NCBI GenBank assembly: GCA_965214695.1
Contig: OZ243967.1
Span: 1 to 64,000, forward strand
Length of the DNA stretch: 64,000 nucleotides
Direction: 5' to 3'
From: JAPOXR01 sp965214695
GTDB taxonomy: Bacteria > Pseudomonadota > Alphaproteobacteria > Rhodobacterales > Rhodobacteraceae
Numbering within the stretch: position 1 is the stretch's first letter; the number at the start of each line of letters is the position of its first letter. A program made the position numbers and the translations under genes. This document shows, piece by piece, positions 1-9,871 of the stretch. Under the pieces are notes generated by a model. That model had not been told where the DNA came from. It worked only from the letters and a program-made list of their open reading frames with translations, and searched no databases.

Positions 1-252
1 TTCGGTTGCCCGAGCAGACATGCGCGTGCCGCCTGGTGTCGCTTGCTGGTCACGTACCATTCCCAGATCAGGGGAGAGCCGGTCGAATCCGAGTCCGGGG
101 ATTTGTGCCCGAATATCTTGATCATCGCAGAGAATCCTGTGCTTGCCTGGTCAGGTTGTCGGCCGACGAAGCCAGTCTCGCTTTCTAGCATTTGTGCCCG
201 GGGCTGACAGGTGCATATTTTTGCAAAATTCCGAAAAAAAATTCAGCCATCG
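1..252. other. No gene recognised upstream of groES
   Basis: I see no supported coding region here. A 60-codon frame on the plus strand has no family resemblance and no ribosome-binding site. The stretch leads into the groES promoter. Confidence 0.5.
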
Positions 253-281
253 GTTGAAACGCGGCAAGGCGAGTCCTATCT
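253..281 (+). promoter_or_regulatory. Heat-shock (RpoH-type) promoter of groESL
   Basis: GTTGAAA at 253-259 and CCTATCT at 275-281 are separated by about 18 bases counted from GTTG. The second element fits the CYTATNT -10 of alphaproteobacterial RpoH promoters exactly; the first is one base off CTTG. It lies immediately before the CIRCE element, so the operon probably has both positive (RpoH) and negative (HrcA) heat control. The start point is inferred. Confidence 0.5.
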
Positions 282-289
282 CGGCGTTG

Positions 290-316
290 TTAGCACTCAC
301 CGATGGCGAGTGCTAA
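290..316 (+). promoter_or_regulatory. CIRCE operator (HrcA binding site)
   Basis: A perfect inverted repeat, TTAGCACTC, nine bases, GAGTGCTAA. This is the textbook CIRCE element bound by the heat-shock repressor HrcA, and it sits 50 bases before groES. No hrcA gene lies in the window. Confidence 0.97.
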
Positions 317-365
317 TGGACAAATGTCCGGTCAAACACAATGAAAAAGCTTAGGAGACGTTTAG

Positions 366-653
366 ATGGCGTTCAAACCGTTGCAAGACAGAGTTCTTGT
401 GCGCCGCATCGAGGGCGACGAAAAGACCAAGGGCGGTCTGATAATTCCGGATACCGCAAAAGAGAAGCCGGCCGAAGGCGAAGTCATCGCCTGCGGTGAT
501 GGTGCCCGCAAGGATTCGGGTGAACTGATCGCAATGTCAGTGAAGAAGGGCGATCGCGTGCTGTTTGGCAAATGGTCAGGCACCGAAGTCACGCTCGACG
601 GCGAAGAGCTGTTGATCATGAAGGAAAGCGACATTCTCGGCATCATCAGCTGA
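366..653 (+). CDS. groES: Co-chaperonin GroES (Hsp10)
   Basis: This 95-residue protein has the normal length of Hsp10. It forms the heptameric lid that closes the GroEL cage in the cytoplasm during ATP-driven folding. It begins MAFKPLQDRVLVRR, contains the mobile loop rich in Lys and Gly around residues 18-35 (KTKGGLIIPD), and ends in the conserved KESDILGI segment. An AGGAGA ribosome-binding site precedes the ATG. groEL follows 45 bases later in the same operon, and a CIRCE operator with a heat-shock-type promoter lies upstream. Confidence 0.98.
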   Translation: MAFKPLQDRVLVRRIEGDEKTKGGLIIPDTAKEKPAEGEVIACGDGARKDSGELIAMSVKKGDRVLFGKWSGTEVTLDGEELLIMKESDILGIIS

Positions 654-698
654 GAGATGTGGTCGCAACAACTCAACCAAACCTAAGGAACAAGGGAA

Positions 699-2336
<1,638 letters not shown>

Positions 2337-2359
2337 GTGCCGGCGTGATAGTTACGGGG

Positions 2360-2379
2360 AAGGGGCCTTCGGGCCCCTT
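2360..2379 (+). terminator. Rho-independent terminator after groEL
   Basis: An 8-bp stem (AAGGGGCC / GGCCCCTT) closed by a TTCG tetraloop, starting 24 bases after the groEL stop. The T run is short, but the UUCG loop makes it very stable. Confidence 0.8.
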
Positions 2380-2422
2380 TCTGCTTGATCGGCCCTGGCT
2401 CGCCGGGGCAGTGACGACAGGT

Positions 2423-2502
2423 GCGGCCAGGTCGGCACGGAGATAACGGATTGGACTGCGAGGCTGCCAGCCGAAGCCTGGGCGCGGCCAGATCGGCGCG
2501 GA
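2423..2502. repeat. Imperfect direct repeat, two 19-base copies
   Basis: GCGGCCAGGTCGGCACGGA at 2423-2441 recurs at 2484-2502 with two substitutions, at a spacing of 61 bases. It lies in the gap between groEL and the small heat-shock gene. Function unknown; it may be chance similarity in GC-rich DNA. Confidence 0.4.
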
Positions 2503-2592
2503 ATTGATGGTCAGCGGCGAAGGCAGACGCTAGAATTGAGCAAGACCCGGGGGCGGCTGATGGCGCCGACGGGCCCGGCAAGTGGGGCAGAC

Positions 2593-3006
2593 ATGGCCAA
2601 GTTGACTTTTGGTGCGCATCCTTTCCTGCTCGGATTTGAACAGATCGACCACGTGCTGGAGCAGTCGGTCAGGAACCGGAATGAGGGATATCCGCCATAC
2701 AATATCGAGCAAGTCGGCCCGAACGCCATCAGGATCACCGTGGCCGTTGCCGGCTTTGGCGAGGAGGAGATTTCGGTCACGGAAGAGGACCGGCAGCTGG
2801 TCATCCGCGGCAAGCAGGCACCGGATGACGGGGAGCGGCTTTTTCTGCATCGCGGGATCGCGTCCAGGCAGTTCCAGAGGAGCTTCGTGCTCGCCGAAGG
2901 ACTCGAGGTTCGGAATGCAACCCTGAGCAGGGGGCTTTTGCACGTGGATCTCGAGCGAAATGCCGAGATCCCGCGGGTCCGCCAGGTCGCCATCAACCGG
3001 GCTTGA
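2593..3006 (+). CDS. Small heat-shock protein, Hsp20/IbpA family
   Basis: At 137 residues this matches bacterial IbpA/HspH-type holdases, which bind unfolding proteins in the cytoplasm and hand them to DnaK/ClpB. The N-terminal HPFLLGFEQIDHVLE segment resembles the IbpA start. The alpha-crystallin domain runs from about residue 38 (YNIEQVGPNAIRITVAVAGF) to GLLHVDLER near residue 125, followed by a short tail. I chose the ATG at 2593, which follows GTGGGGC and matches the family start, over a TTG at 2536. It is next to groESL but after a terminator, so it is probably a separate transcription unit. Confidence 0.9.
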   Translation: MAKLTFGAHPFLLGFEQIDHVLEQSVRNRNEGYPPYNIEQVGPNAIRITVAVAGFGEEEISVTEEDRQLVIRGKQAPDDGERLFLHRGIASRQFQRSFVLAEGLEVRNATLSRGLLHVDLERNAEIPRVRQVAINRA

Positions 3007-3639
3007 CCGGACATTGCACGGTCTCACCTGGCACGGTGATCTTCGACCGGGCTGAGTGCAAACCGGCCGTTCCGTGTGAGTAAAACCGAACGCCATGCAC
3101 CGGCCACTTATCTGCGCCGGGCGGCGTCAGAGAATCGCATTTTGGTGTGATTCATCCCGGGCTGCCGACGAAGATGTCGCGGTCCTGGACAGCGATCCGA
3201 ATTTCACGGCGCGTGCCGATTCCAGCCGCCGAGATGCATTGGAAGTGGTGATTTGAGCCCGTAGTCGAGGCACGGCAGGCGCACAATCGCCTCCGCTGCG
3301 TGGCTGCACATCCAGGGTTGAGAATTCGCCGGTCTGGTCACCACGAACCAGCCGAGAATCGCCTGCCGGTCAGATCTTACGGGGCGGTATGATCGCACCG
3401 GTGCCGGACCGGACGTGGCCCGAGGAAGGTGTTCCTGTTCGTCCGCATTCAGACGTTCGACCCGGGGTCGAACGTCAGGGGTGGCGGCAGGCCTTGCACC
3501 GCCCGCAGAGCCGGACTACGCTCCGGTCAGCAGGGGTTTCAGCCACCGCATGGCCTGAACTCCCTCACCGTGTCGTTTTCCGTGCCCGCACGCCGGAAAT
3601 GGCCGACGGTGCATCCGGGGCTGGAAGTCGGGGGACAAT
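3007..3639. other. Gene-free gap with a 25-base palindrome
   Basis: Several short overlapping frames cross this 633-base gap, but none has a recognisable protein or ribosome-binding site. The only clear structure is the inverted repeat at 3452-3476, listed separately. Confidence 0.5.
3452..3476. promoter_or_regulatory. Perfect odd palindrome, possible operator
   Basis: GACGTTCGACCC is followed by one central base and its exact reverse complement, giving 12-base arms. No T run follows on either strand, so a terminator is unlikely. It lies 163 bases before the SDR gene. A repressor binding site is the simplest reading, but no regulator is adjacent. Confidence 0.4.
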
Positions 3640-4410
3640 ATGAAGCGGTATTTCGAACGATTTTCGATTGAAGGCAAGAGGGCGCTCGTAACCGGAGCGT
3701 CGAAGGGTATCGGATTCAAGATTTGCGAAGTCCTGGCCGAGGCGGGAGCCGACATTTGTGCTGTCGCCCGAGACGCCGAAGGGCTCGAGGGTGCGCGGGA
3801 CGCGGTTGAAGCGGCGGGCAGGGATTGCCTGCTTGTGGAAGCGGAACTGGCGACGGTCGATGGGCCTCGCGAGGCGGCTCGACAGGCGCTCGAGAAGTTC
3901 GGCACGATTGACATTCTTGTCAACAATGCCGCGACCACCACCACCGCCTCGATCCTGGACGCCCGTGTGGAGGATTGGGACCGGATGATGTCGGTCAACC
4001 TTCGGGCGCCATTCCTGCTTGCCCAGGCGCTGGCCCCGGGCATGATCAGGCAAAGGCAGGGCAAGATCGTCAATATCTCGTCGCAGACGGGAATCGTGCT
4101 GATTCCGGATCATTGCGCCTATGCATCCTCGAAGAATGGCCTGAACGCGCTGACGAAGGCGATGACATGCGAATGGGCACAATACAACATTCAGTGCAAC
4201 GCCATTTGCCCGACCGTGATCCTCACGCCGATGGGGGAGCGGGTTTGGGGGAAGCCGGAAAAAGGCGATCCGATGAAGGCAAAGATTCCGGCTGCGCGTT
4301 TTGGGCACCCGGTGGAGGTTGCCGACATGGTTCTCTTTCTCTCGTCGCCGGCCTCCGATCTCGTCAACGGCGATACCTTGATGCTGGATGGCGGCTATAC
4401 TGCGGTCTGA
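3640..4410 (+). CDS. Short-chain dehydrogenase/reductase (SDR)
   Basis: This 256-residue classical SDR probably oxidises or reduces a sugar or polyol with NAD(P). The cofactor motif GASKGIG lies at about residues 19-25, followed by the NNAAT motif near 90. The catalytic Ser is in NISSQTG, and Tyr/Lys are in YASSKNG. The start follows GGGGGACAAT. It faces the sugar ABC/alcohol dehydrogenase operon and its 3' end overlaps that of the dehydrogenase by 16 bases. The context suggests a role in the same sugar or polyol pathway; the substrate cannot be read from the sequence. Confidence 0.85.
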   Translation: MKRYFERFSIEGKRALVTGASKGIGFKICEVLAEAGADICAVARDAEGLEGARDAVEAAGRDCLLVEAELATVDGPREAARQALEKFGTIDILVNNAATTTTASILDARVEDWDRMMSVNLRAPFLLAQALAPGMIRQRQGKIVNISSQTGIVLIPDHCAYASSKNGLNALTKAMTCEWAQYNIQCNAICPTVILTPMGERVWGKPEKGDPMKAKIPAARFGHPVEVADMVLFLSSPASDLVNGDTLMLDGGYTAV

Positions 4411-5450
4411 CCGGAATCCTGAAGGTCGATCTGCACCTTGACAGTATCTGGCGGCATTTGGCGCGCGAAGTCGAACGCCTGCACGCTATCCGGGAAACCG
4501 TATAGATCGGTTATCAGTTGGTCGGCATTGATCTTGCCGGATGCCAGCATGGCCACGGCCTGCGGGTAGACATGGGCGTAGCGGAAGACGTGCTCGACCC
4601 GCGCCTCCTTGACCTGTGCCGCCAGCACATCGTATGCGATTGGCGATCCGGGCATCCCGATCAGGACCACGGTTCCGCCTGGGCATAGGTAGTCGAAGAC
4701 CTTCGATGCGGCCATTGCATCTCCGGATGCCTCGAAAACGATGTCGGCGCCCCAGCCCTCGGATTCTCGAAGGACGATGTCGGCAAGAGCTTCGCGACGC
4801 ACATTTACGGGCAGAACAGGGCCGAGTTGAGCTGCCAGGTCAAGCTTGGGGTCCTGTATGTCGCTCACGACAACCCGGCTGCATCCGGCGGCGAGGGCCG
4901 CCAATACAGTCACCAGACCAATCGTCCCGGCACCCACGACAACTGCCGTCGCCCCCGGAAACACCTGCGCCTTGGTTGCCGCATGTACGCCGACGGCCAA
5001 TGGTTCGACCATGGCACCGGCGCCGTAGGACACATTGTCCGGGAGTCGGAATGTGAATTCTGCCGGATGCACGACGGTTGGCCGCAATACACCGTGCACG
5101 GGCGGCGTCGCCCAGAACCGCACGGACGGATCCAGATTGTACTTGCCGAGACGGGCAGCCCGGCTCCTGGAATCCGGAATCCCCGGCTCCATGCACACCC
5201 TGTCGCCGACGGCAAGCGAGGTGACCTCCGGGCCGACTTCCACGATGTCGCCCGAGGCCTCGTGGCCCAGAACCATGGGCTCCCTGACGACAAAAGGGCC
5301 AATACTGCCATGGGTATAATAGTGAATGTCACTGCCACACACGCCAACTCGCCTTAGCGCAATGCGCACGTCATGCGGACCAAGATGTTCTTCGATGGCA
5401 ATATCCCGAAGCGAGAGTTCACCCTTGCGCTCAAGAACCAGCGCTTCCAT
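4395..5450 (-). CDS. Zinc-type polyol dehydrogenase (sorbitol/xylitol DH-like)
   Basis: This 351-residue medium-chain dehydrogenase resembles sorbitol, xylitol and threonine dehydrogenases, which oxidise polyols to ketoses with NAD. The catalytic zinc site is present (CGSDIHYY with Cys near residue 38, then GHEASG). The Rossmann motif is GAGTIG near 175. The lobe that usually carries four structural-zinc cysteines reads GKYNLDPSVRFWATPP and has none of them. The ATG at 5450, behind GGAG, was preferred to a GTG one codon earlier. It is the last gene of the operon starting at the ABC ATPase, placed after a stem-loop, so it probably processes the imported sugar alcohol. Confidence 0.85.
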   Translation of the reverse strand: MEALVLERKGELSLRDIAIEEHLGPHDVRIALRRVGVCGSDIHYYTHGSIGPFVVREPMVLGHEASGDIVEVGPEVTSLAVGDRVCMEPGIPDSRSRAARLGKYNLDPSVRFWATPPVHGVLRPTVVHPAEFTFRLPDNVSYGAGAMVEPLAVGVHAATKAQVFPGATAVVVGAGTIGLVTVLAALAAGCSRVVVSDIQDPKLDLAAQLGPVLPVNVRREALADIVLRESEGWGADIVFEASGDAMAASKVFDYLCPGGTVVLIGMPGSPIAYDVLAAQVKEARVEHVFRYAHVYPQAVAMLASGKINADQLITDLYGFPDSVQAFDFARQMPPDTVKVQIDLQDSGQTAV

Positions 5451-5476
5451 CACGTATTCTCCAGAAATCGCAGATA

Positions 5477-5502
5477 CGCGGCCGACCTGTATGCCGGCCG
5501 CG
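5477..5502 (-). terminator. Stem-loop between binding-protein gene and dehydrogenase
   Basis: 8-bp perfect stem CGCGGCCG / CGGCCGCG with a 10-base loop, 29 bases after the binding-protein stop on the minus strand. Such intra-operon hairpins usually stabilise the upstream message or partly end transcription. Confidence 0.5.
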
Positions 5503-5530
5503 CCAATTTTTCATGGACGCAAGTTCAGGG

Positions 5531-6511
5531 TTATCGGCCCATTTTCGGCCTGGAGTACCTGTTGGCGTATTCGGTGATTTCATCCGCGTCGGTCCAGCGG
5601 TCGACCATTATGAATGAGCCCCCCCAAACAAGCGGAACCTCCTCGCCCTTGCTATGCGCAACAAACGCGTCGGCAACGGCAACGCCGCCGTCGTCGATCG
5701 GGCGCAATACGGATGCCGTGAGCCAGCCTTCCTTCATTGCAACGATTTCATCGCCTGTACCGCCAAATCCCATCGTGGCGATTTCATCCGATTTGCCCAT
5801 TTGACGAACCACCTGGGCTGCTCCAAGGCCGATCGTCGTGGACATGCCGTAGATCAGGTTGATGTCCGGATGTGCCGCCAGCATGTTCTGGGCCGCGTCG
5901 TAGGCCTTGGCCCGGTCGAAATCCGTGTACGGCCCCATGACGACTTCGATGTCGGGGTATTTTTCCACAACGCTGATGAAACCGCCGCCACGATCATCGC
6001 TGATTACGCCGGGAGCTCCTCGAAGAATGAGAACCTTGCCCTTGCCGCCAAGATGTTCGGCCGCCCATTCACCTGACTTGACGCCGCCTGGATAGTGGGC
6101 AAATGCGATGTAGCTCATCGCCCGCGCCGCCTCATCCTCGTGCGGCATGGAAAAGTTGAAGACTACTGTTGGAATTTCGGCCTGCTTGAGCTTGCGCAAG
6201 GCGGGAATGGCAGCTTCGAACTCCGTCGGTCCGAGGAAAACGTAGTCGACTCCGCCGGCGATGACAGACTCAACCTGGGCCAGCTGCCCGGCGTGGTCCA
6301 CATGGCTTGCGACGGCGAGCGATTGCACCTCGAAATCAACGCCAAGCTCTTCCAGGCGGCCTTGCATCGCCCAGAAAACGCGTTCCCATGCGTCAGAAAT
6401 GTCAAATGACGGTGACAAATAGGCAATGCGCATCGGCTCGGCCTTTGCCGGCAACGAGAACGCAAAGGCGGCCATTGCTGCCGCCGCAAGAAAAGATCGA
6501 CGCAAGATCAT
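5531..6511 (-). CDS. Sugar ABC transporter, periplasmic substrate-binding protein (RbsB-like)
   Basis: This 326-residue precursor has a signal peptide (MILRRSFLAAAAMAAFAF, cleavage after PAKA) and a type I periplasmic-binding fold of the LacI/RbsB kind. MRIAYLSPSFDISDAW opens the first lobe and GGTGDEIVAMKEGW lies in the second. It would deliver a sugar or polyol to the membrane complex encoded just upstream. A strong AGGAGG site precedes the ATG. The operon order is ATPase, permease, binding protein, dehydrogenase, with a hairpin after this gene. The ligand is unknown. Confidence 0.88.
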   Translation of the reverse strand: MILRRSFLAAAAMAAFAFSLPAKAEPMRIAYLSPSFDISDAWERVFWAMQGRLEELGVDFEVQSLAVASHVDHAGQLAQVESVIAGGVDYVFLGPTEFEAAIPALRKLKQAEIPTVVFNFSMPHEDEAARAMSYIAFAHYPGGVKSGEWAAEHLGGKGKVLILRGAPGVISDDRGGGFISVVEKYPDIEVVMGPYTDFDRAKAYDAAQNMLAAHPDINLIYGMSTTIGLGAAQVVRQMGKSDEIATMGFGGTGDEIVAMKEGWLTASVLRPIDDGGVAVADAFVAHSKGEEVPLVWGGSFIMVDRWTDADEITEYANRYSRPKMGR

Positions 6512-6571
6512 TTTGATGATTCCTCCTGGTTGATTGCCCGGTTTGTCTGTCGGGCTGTTGGCGGCGGCGTC

Positions 6572-7594
6572 CTAATGCGCGCGCCGCAGGAAATGCGCCA
6601 GCATCGGAATTCGTTGCTCGCGCAAATTGCTGATGGCAACCGCGATCAGGACGATGCCGCCCATGACGACCAGCTGCCAGAAGAAGTCGACGCCCGCTAT
6701 GATCAACGCGTTGTTCATCATGGAAAGAAGCAGTGCCCCCATGACGGTGCCGTAAATTGTTCCGCGACCTCCAAACAGGCTCGTCCCGCCAATGATGACC
6801 GCCGAGATGACATGGATCTCCATGGCGGTGCCGATTGTTGCCTGAGTCGAATCAATCCTGGTCATCATGATGAGCCCGCCAAGTGCCGTGAACAGGCCCA
6901 TGAGAACATATACCATGACCTCGATGCGATTGACCGGAACGCCGGCCAGGCGCGCCGCCTCCCTGTTGCCGCCTATCGCCTTTACGTAGAGACCGAAGCG
7001 GGTTCGGTTGAACAGCCAGGCCCCGAAGGCAGCAGCAGCAAACGAAATGATCACTGGTACCGGAATTCCGGCAATCTTGCCCTGACCAATATAGGTAAGT
7101 GACGTCGGGAGGCCAAAGTGCATTTCACCCGCCGAGTGCACAAGGGCAAGTCCACGCAGGCCCGCCATGAATCCGAGCGTCGCGATAAAAGGCGGAATCT
7201 TGATATAGGCGACGCATCCGCCAATCAGGGAGCCGATGAATGCACCGAGCGCAAACATGAAGACGACTCCCAGAAACGGGTTCAATCCACCCTTGATCAG
7301 TCCAAATGCAACGACGGTAATGAATGCGACCGCCGAGCCGACGGAAAGATCTATGCCTGCGCTGGTGATCACGAATGTCATGCCAACGGCGATGACGATG
7401 ATGAACGAGGCCTGGGTCAGGATGTTGACAAGATTGGCGAGGGTGCCAAAACGGGGATTTATCACGATGAACAGGACCGCCAGAACAATGATGACCGCGG
7501 TGAGACCGATACCCTGAAACAACCAGCGCCGATCAGCGTGTCCGATGGTCGGTTTCGATTCCGATGGCGCATTCATGGGTTTAGCTGCCTTCAT
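6572..7594 (-). CDS. Sugar ABC transporter permease (RbsC family)
   Basis: This 340-residue inner-membrane protein has about ten hydrophobic segments. It carries the family signature TSAGIDLSVGSAVAF (about residues 105-119) and GGTSLFGGRGTIYGT near residue 270, typical of RbsC/XylH permeases that pair with a ribose-type ATPase. Its start overlaps the 3' end of the ATPase gene by 14 bases, which implies translational coupling. It forms the channel for the sugar bound by the adjacent periplasmic protein. Confidence 0.9.
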   Translation of the reverse strand: MKAAKPMNAPSESKPTIGHADRRWLFQGIGLTAVIIVLAVLFIVINPRFGTLANLVNILTQASFIIVIAVGMTFVITSAGIDLSVGSAVAFITVVAFGLIKGGLNPFLGVVFMFALGAFIGSLIGGCVAYIKIPPFIATLGFMAGLRGLALVHSAGEMHFGLPTSLTYIGQGKIAGIPVPVIISFAAAAFGAWLFNRTRFGLYVKAIGGNREAARLAGVPVNRIEVMVYVLMGLFTALGGLIMMTRIDSTQATIGTAMEIHVISAVIIGGTSLFGGRGTIYGTVMGALLLSMMNNALIIAGVDFFWQLVVMGGIVLIAVAISNLREQRIPMLAHFLRRAH

Positions 7595-8387
7595 CCGACG
7601 TGCCCAGTGTAATCATCCTGACAATATCGTAGCGGGTCGTCGACTTGGCGTTGACCAGCCCCACAAGCCGCCCGTTCTTGATGACGGCGATGCGGTCGGC
7701 AAGCTGAAACACGTGCTCCAGGTTGTGGGTAATGACGATGACGCTGATACCGCGCTCACTCATGGTCCGCACAAGTTCCAGGACCCTGCGCCCTTCCTCG
7801 ACACCGAGGGCCGCCATGGGTTCATCCATGATGATCAGTCGAACATCCTGCAGCAGCAGCCGACTGATCGCCACGGTCTGTCGCTGTCCGCCGGAAAGTC
7901 CGACCACCGGGTCGTTGAGGCGTGGCAAAGATATCCCGAATTCGGAGAGCAGTTCTATGGTTCGCTCCCGCATTCTCGCTCGGTCGAGTTGCGGGATGCA
8001 GTTCATCAGCTTGGTGGTCAATTCGCGCCCGAGAAAGACATTTTCGGGAACGTTGAGCGTATCCACCAATCCAAGACCCTGATGCAGGCAGCCGATCCCG
8101 GCATCGCTGGCGTCACGCGGCGTGTTGAGTTGACGCACGACGCCATCGATCGAAATATGTCCGCTGTCCGGCGGCTGCGCGCCCGCTATGGCCTTGACCA
8201 GGGTCGACTTTCCTGCGCCGTTATCTCCCACCAGCGCCAGGATCTCCCCTTCAAATACGTCCAGGGAAATGTCGTCGACAGCCTTCAAGCCGCCAAAGCT
8301 CTTGCTCAGCCCTTCGACGTTCAGAACCTTGACACGCGTCGAGTCGGCCTGCTGGTCAGGTTCCACTTCGATTGCCGTCGAAATCAT
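7581..8387 (-). CDS. Sugar ABC transporter ATP-binding protein (single-domain RbsA type)
   Basis: This 268-residue ATPase has Walker A GDNGAGKST, signature LSGGQRQ, Walker B LIIMDEP and the switch His in VITHN. It energises the neighbouring RbsC-type permease. Classical RbsA carries two nucleotide-binding domains in about 500 residues; this protein has one, so it must work as a homodimer, as in the FrcA class. I chose the ATG at 8387, where the ABC fold begins about 20 residues later (VKVLNVEGLSKSFGG), over an upstream frame extension without family similarity. It is the first gene of the operon. Confidence 0.88.
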   Translation of the reverse strand: MISTAIEVEPDQQADSTRVKVLNVEGLSKSFGGLKAVDDISLDVFEGEILALVGDNGAGKSTLVKAIAGAQPPDSGHISIDGVVRQLNTPRDASDAGIGCLHQGLGLVDTLNVPENVFLGRELTTKLMNCIPQLDRARMRERTIELLSEFGISLPRLNDPVVGLSGGQRQTVAISRLLLQDVRLIIMDEPMAALGVEEGRRVLELVRTMSERGISVIVITHNLEHVFQLADRIAVIKNGRLVGLVNAKSTTRYDIVRMITLGTSDEGS

Positions 8388-8612
8388 GAAATTGCAGATC
8401 CTTCCCCAACCCGGAGCCCGACGACAATTGCGGATCCGGGAAAACTCTTGCGGACAGGATTGACAAGATCCGTGGACACAACTCTCACCACCCCCTCCGT
8501 GGAAGCCTTTCAATATCCGCGAATTGTCGGGGATTCAACGCCGGGCAAATCCCGGACGGGCTCGGCCAGGACCAACAGCTTGGGTGGATGCCTGTGAAAC
8601 TTCTACGAGCCG

Positions 8613-9560
8613 TCAGGTCGCTGTCTGTTCCGACAGGAATTTCTCGGCATCCAGGGCTGCCATGCATCCCATGCCGGCCGAAGTGACGGCCTGCCTGTAG
8701 ACATTGTCGGTAAGGTCGCCGGCCGCATAGACGCCAGGTATCGATGTTCGTGTCGAGCCCGCCTCGGTGACGACATAACCGCCATCGCGGGTCTCCAACT
8801 GCCCTGTCACCAGTTGCGAGGCCGGAATGTGTCCGATGGCGACAAAGACGCCATCGCATTCGATCACCTGTTCCCGGCCAGTCTTGACATCGGTCACCCG
8901 CACGCCGGTGACGCTCCTCGGGTTGTCGGTGCCCTCGACTTCGGTGACGACGCTGTTCCAGCAGAATTCGATCTTGCTGTTGTCGAACAATCGTTGCTGC
9001 AGGACCTTGTCGGAGCGCAGGCTGTCCCGCCGGTGAATCAATGTGACCTTGGAGGCAAAATTGGTCAGGAAGAGGGCTTCCTCGGTCGCAGTATTGCCGC
9101 CGCCGACGACCACGACCGGGCGGTCGCGAAAGAAGAAGCCGTCACAGGTGGCACAGGCCGATACCCCGAAACCCTTGAACCTGTCCTCGGAGGGCAGGCC
9201 CAGCCACCTGGCCTGGGCGCCGGTGGCGAGTATCAACGCGTCGGCGGTGGTGTGCATGCCGCCATCGCCGGTGATGGAAAACGGGCGCACCGACAGATCA
9301 ATGCCGGCGATATGGTCGGCGATGATCTCGACCCCGACCAATCGGGCGTGCTCCTCCATCCGCATCATGAGATCCGGGCCTTGCACTACGGAATCGCCTG
9401 GCCAGTTCTCGACTTCAGTGGTGATGGTCAACTGGCCTCCGGGCTGAATTCCCTGGAACAGAACCGGGTTCAGCATGGCCCTCGCTCCGTAGATGGCCGC
9501 CGTGAAGCCGGCAGGCCCGGAGCCGATGATGGCAAGTTGCGTGTGTTGTGACCCTGGCAT
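8613..9560 (-). CDS. trxB: Thioredoxin reductase
   Basis: This 315-residue flavoprotein reduces thioredoxin with NADPH in the cytoplasm. FAD-binding GSGPAG lies at residues 13-18. The redox-active CATC is at 136-139 inside the NADPH domain, followed by GGGNTATEEA. The second FAD segment GVYAAGDLTDNVYRQ is near the C terminus. Length and domain order match bacterial low-molecular-weight TrxB. It stands alone between the sugar operon and the BCCT gene on the same strand. Confidence 0.95.
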   Translation of the reverse strand: MPGSQHTQLAIIGSGPAGFTAAIYGARAMLNPVLFQGIQPGGQLTITTEVENWPGDSVVQGPDLMMRMEEHARLVGVEIIADHIAGIDLSVRPFSITGDGGMHTTADALILATGAQARWLGLPSEDRFKGFGVSACATCDGFFFRDRPVVVVGGGNTATEEALFLTNFASKVTLIHRRDSLRSDKVLQQRLFDNSKIEFCWNSVVTEVEGTDNPRSVTGVRVTDVKTGREQVIECDGVFVAIGHIPASQLVTGQLETRDGGYVVTEAGSTRTSIPGVYAAGDLTDNVYRQAVTSAGMGCMAALDAEKFLSEQTAT

Positions 9561-9800
9561 CCGATACCGTGCTCCCTCTGACCCATGTCACCCGGGCTGG
9601 CAGCGATCCTGATGTCTCGGCCTAGCCTCCGGCTCCAGGTGCCGGTTACCCGGCAATCGCCGCGGTTTCAACGGCGCCGCGCGCATCCATGATCGATCTT
9701 GCGATGGAGGGCGGGCCCGGATGAATGTCCTGCCTTGCCGGTTGGGCAGGCTGGTTGGGTTGGAACATCGCCGGAGCCAATCCGGGAATACCGGGTGCCG

Positions 9801-9838
9801 AAAAAAGTGTCGCCGGCGCATCATCGATGCGCCGGCGA
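9801..9838 (-). terminator. Rho-independent terminator of the BCCT gene
   Basis: 12-bp perfect stem (9810-9821 with 9827-9838) and a 5-base loop, followed on the minus strand by ACAC and then six T. It lies 33 bases after the BCCT stop codon. Confidence 0.9.
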
Positions 9839-9871
9839 AATATTCATTGGCAGTTGCTGCCCGGATGTCGC

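Noticed and set aside
6..188. 60-codon plus-strand frame at the left edge
   Set aside because: No family resemblance and no ribosome-binding site, and it lies before the groESL promoter.
3457..3476. TTCGA segment that recalls a tRNA T-arm
   Set aside because: It belongs to a perfect palindrome and there is no acceptor stem or anticodon arm around it.
3389..3671. Two overlapping plus-strand frames before the SDR
   Set aside because: Neither shows a domain and they run into the SDR start region; the palindrome is the only solid structure.
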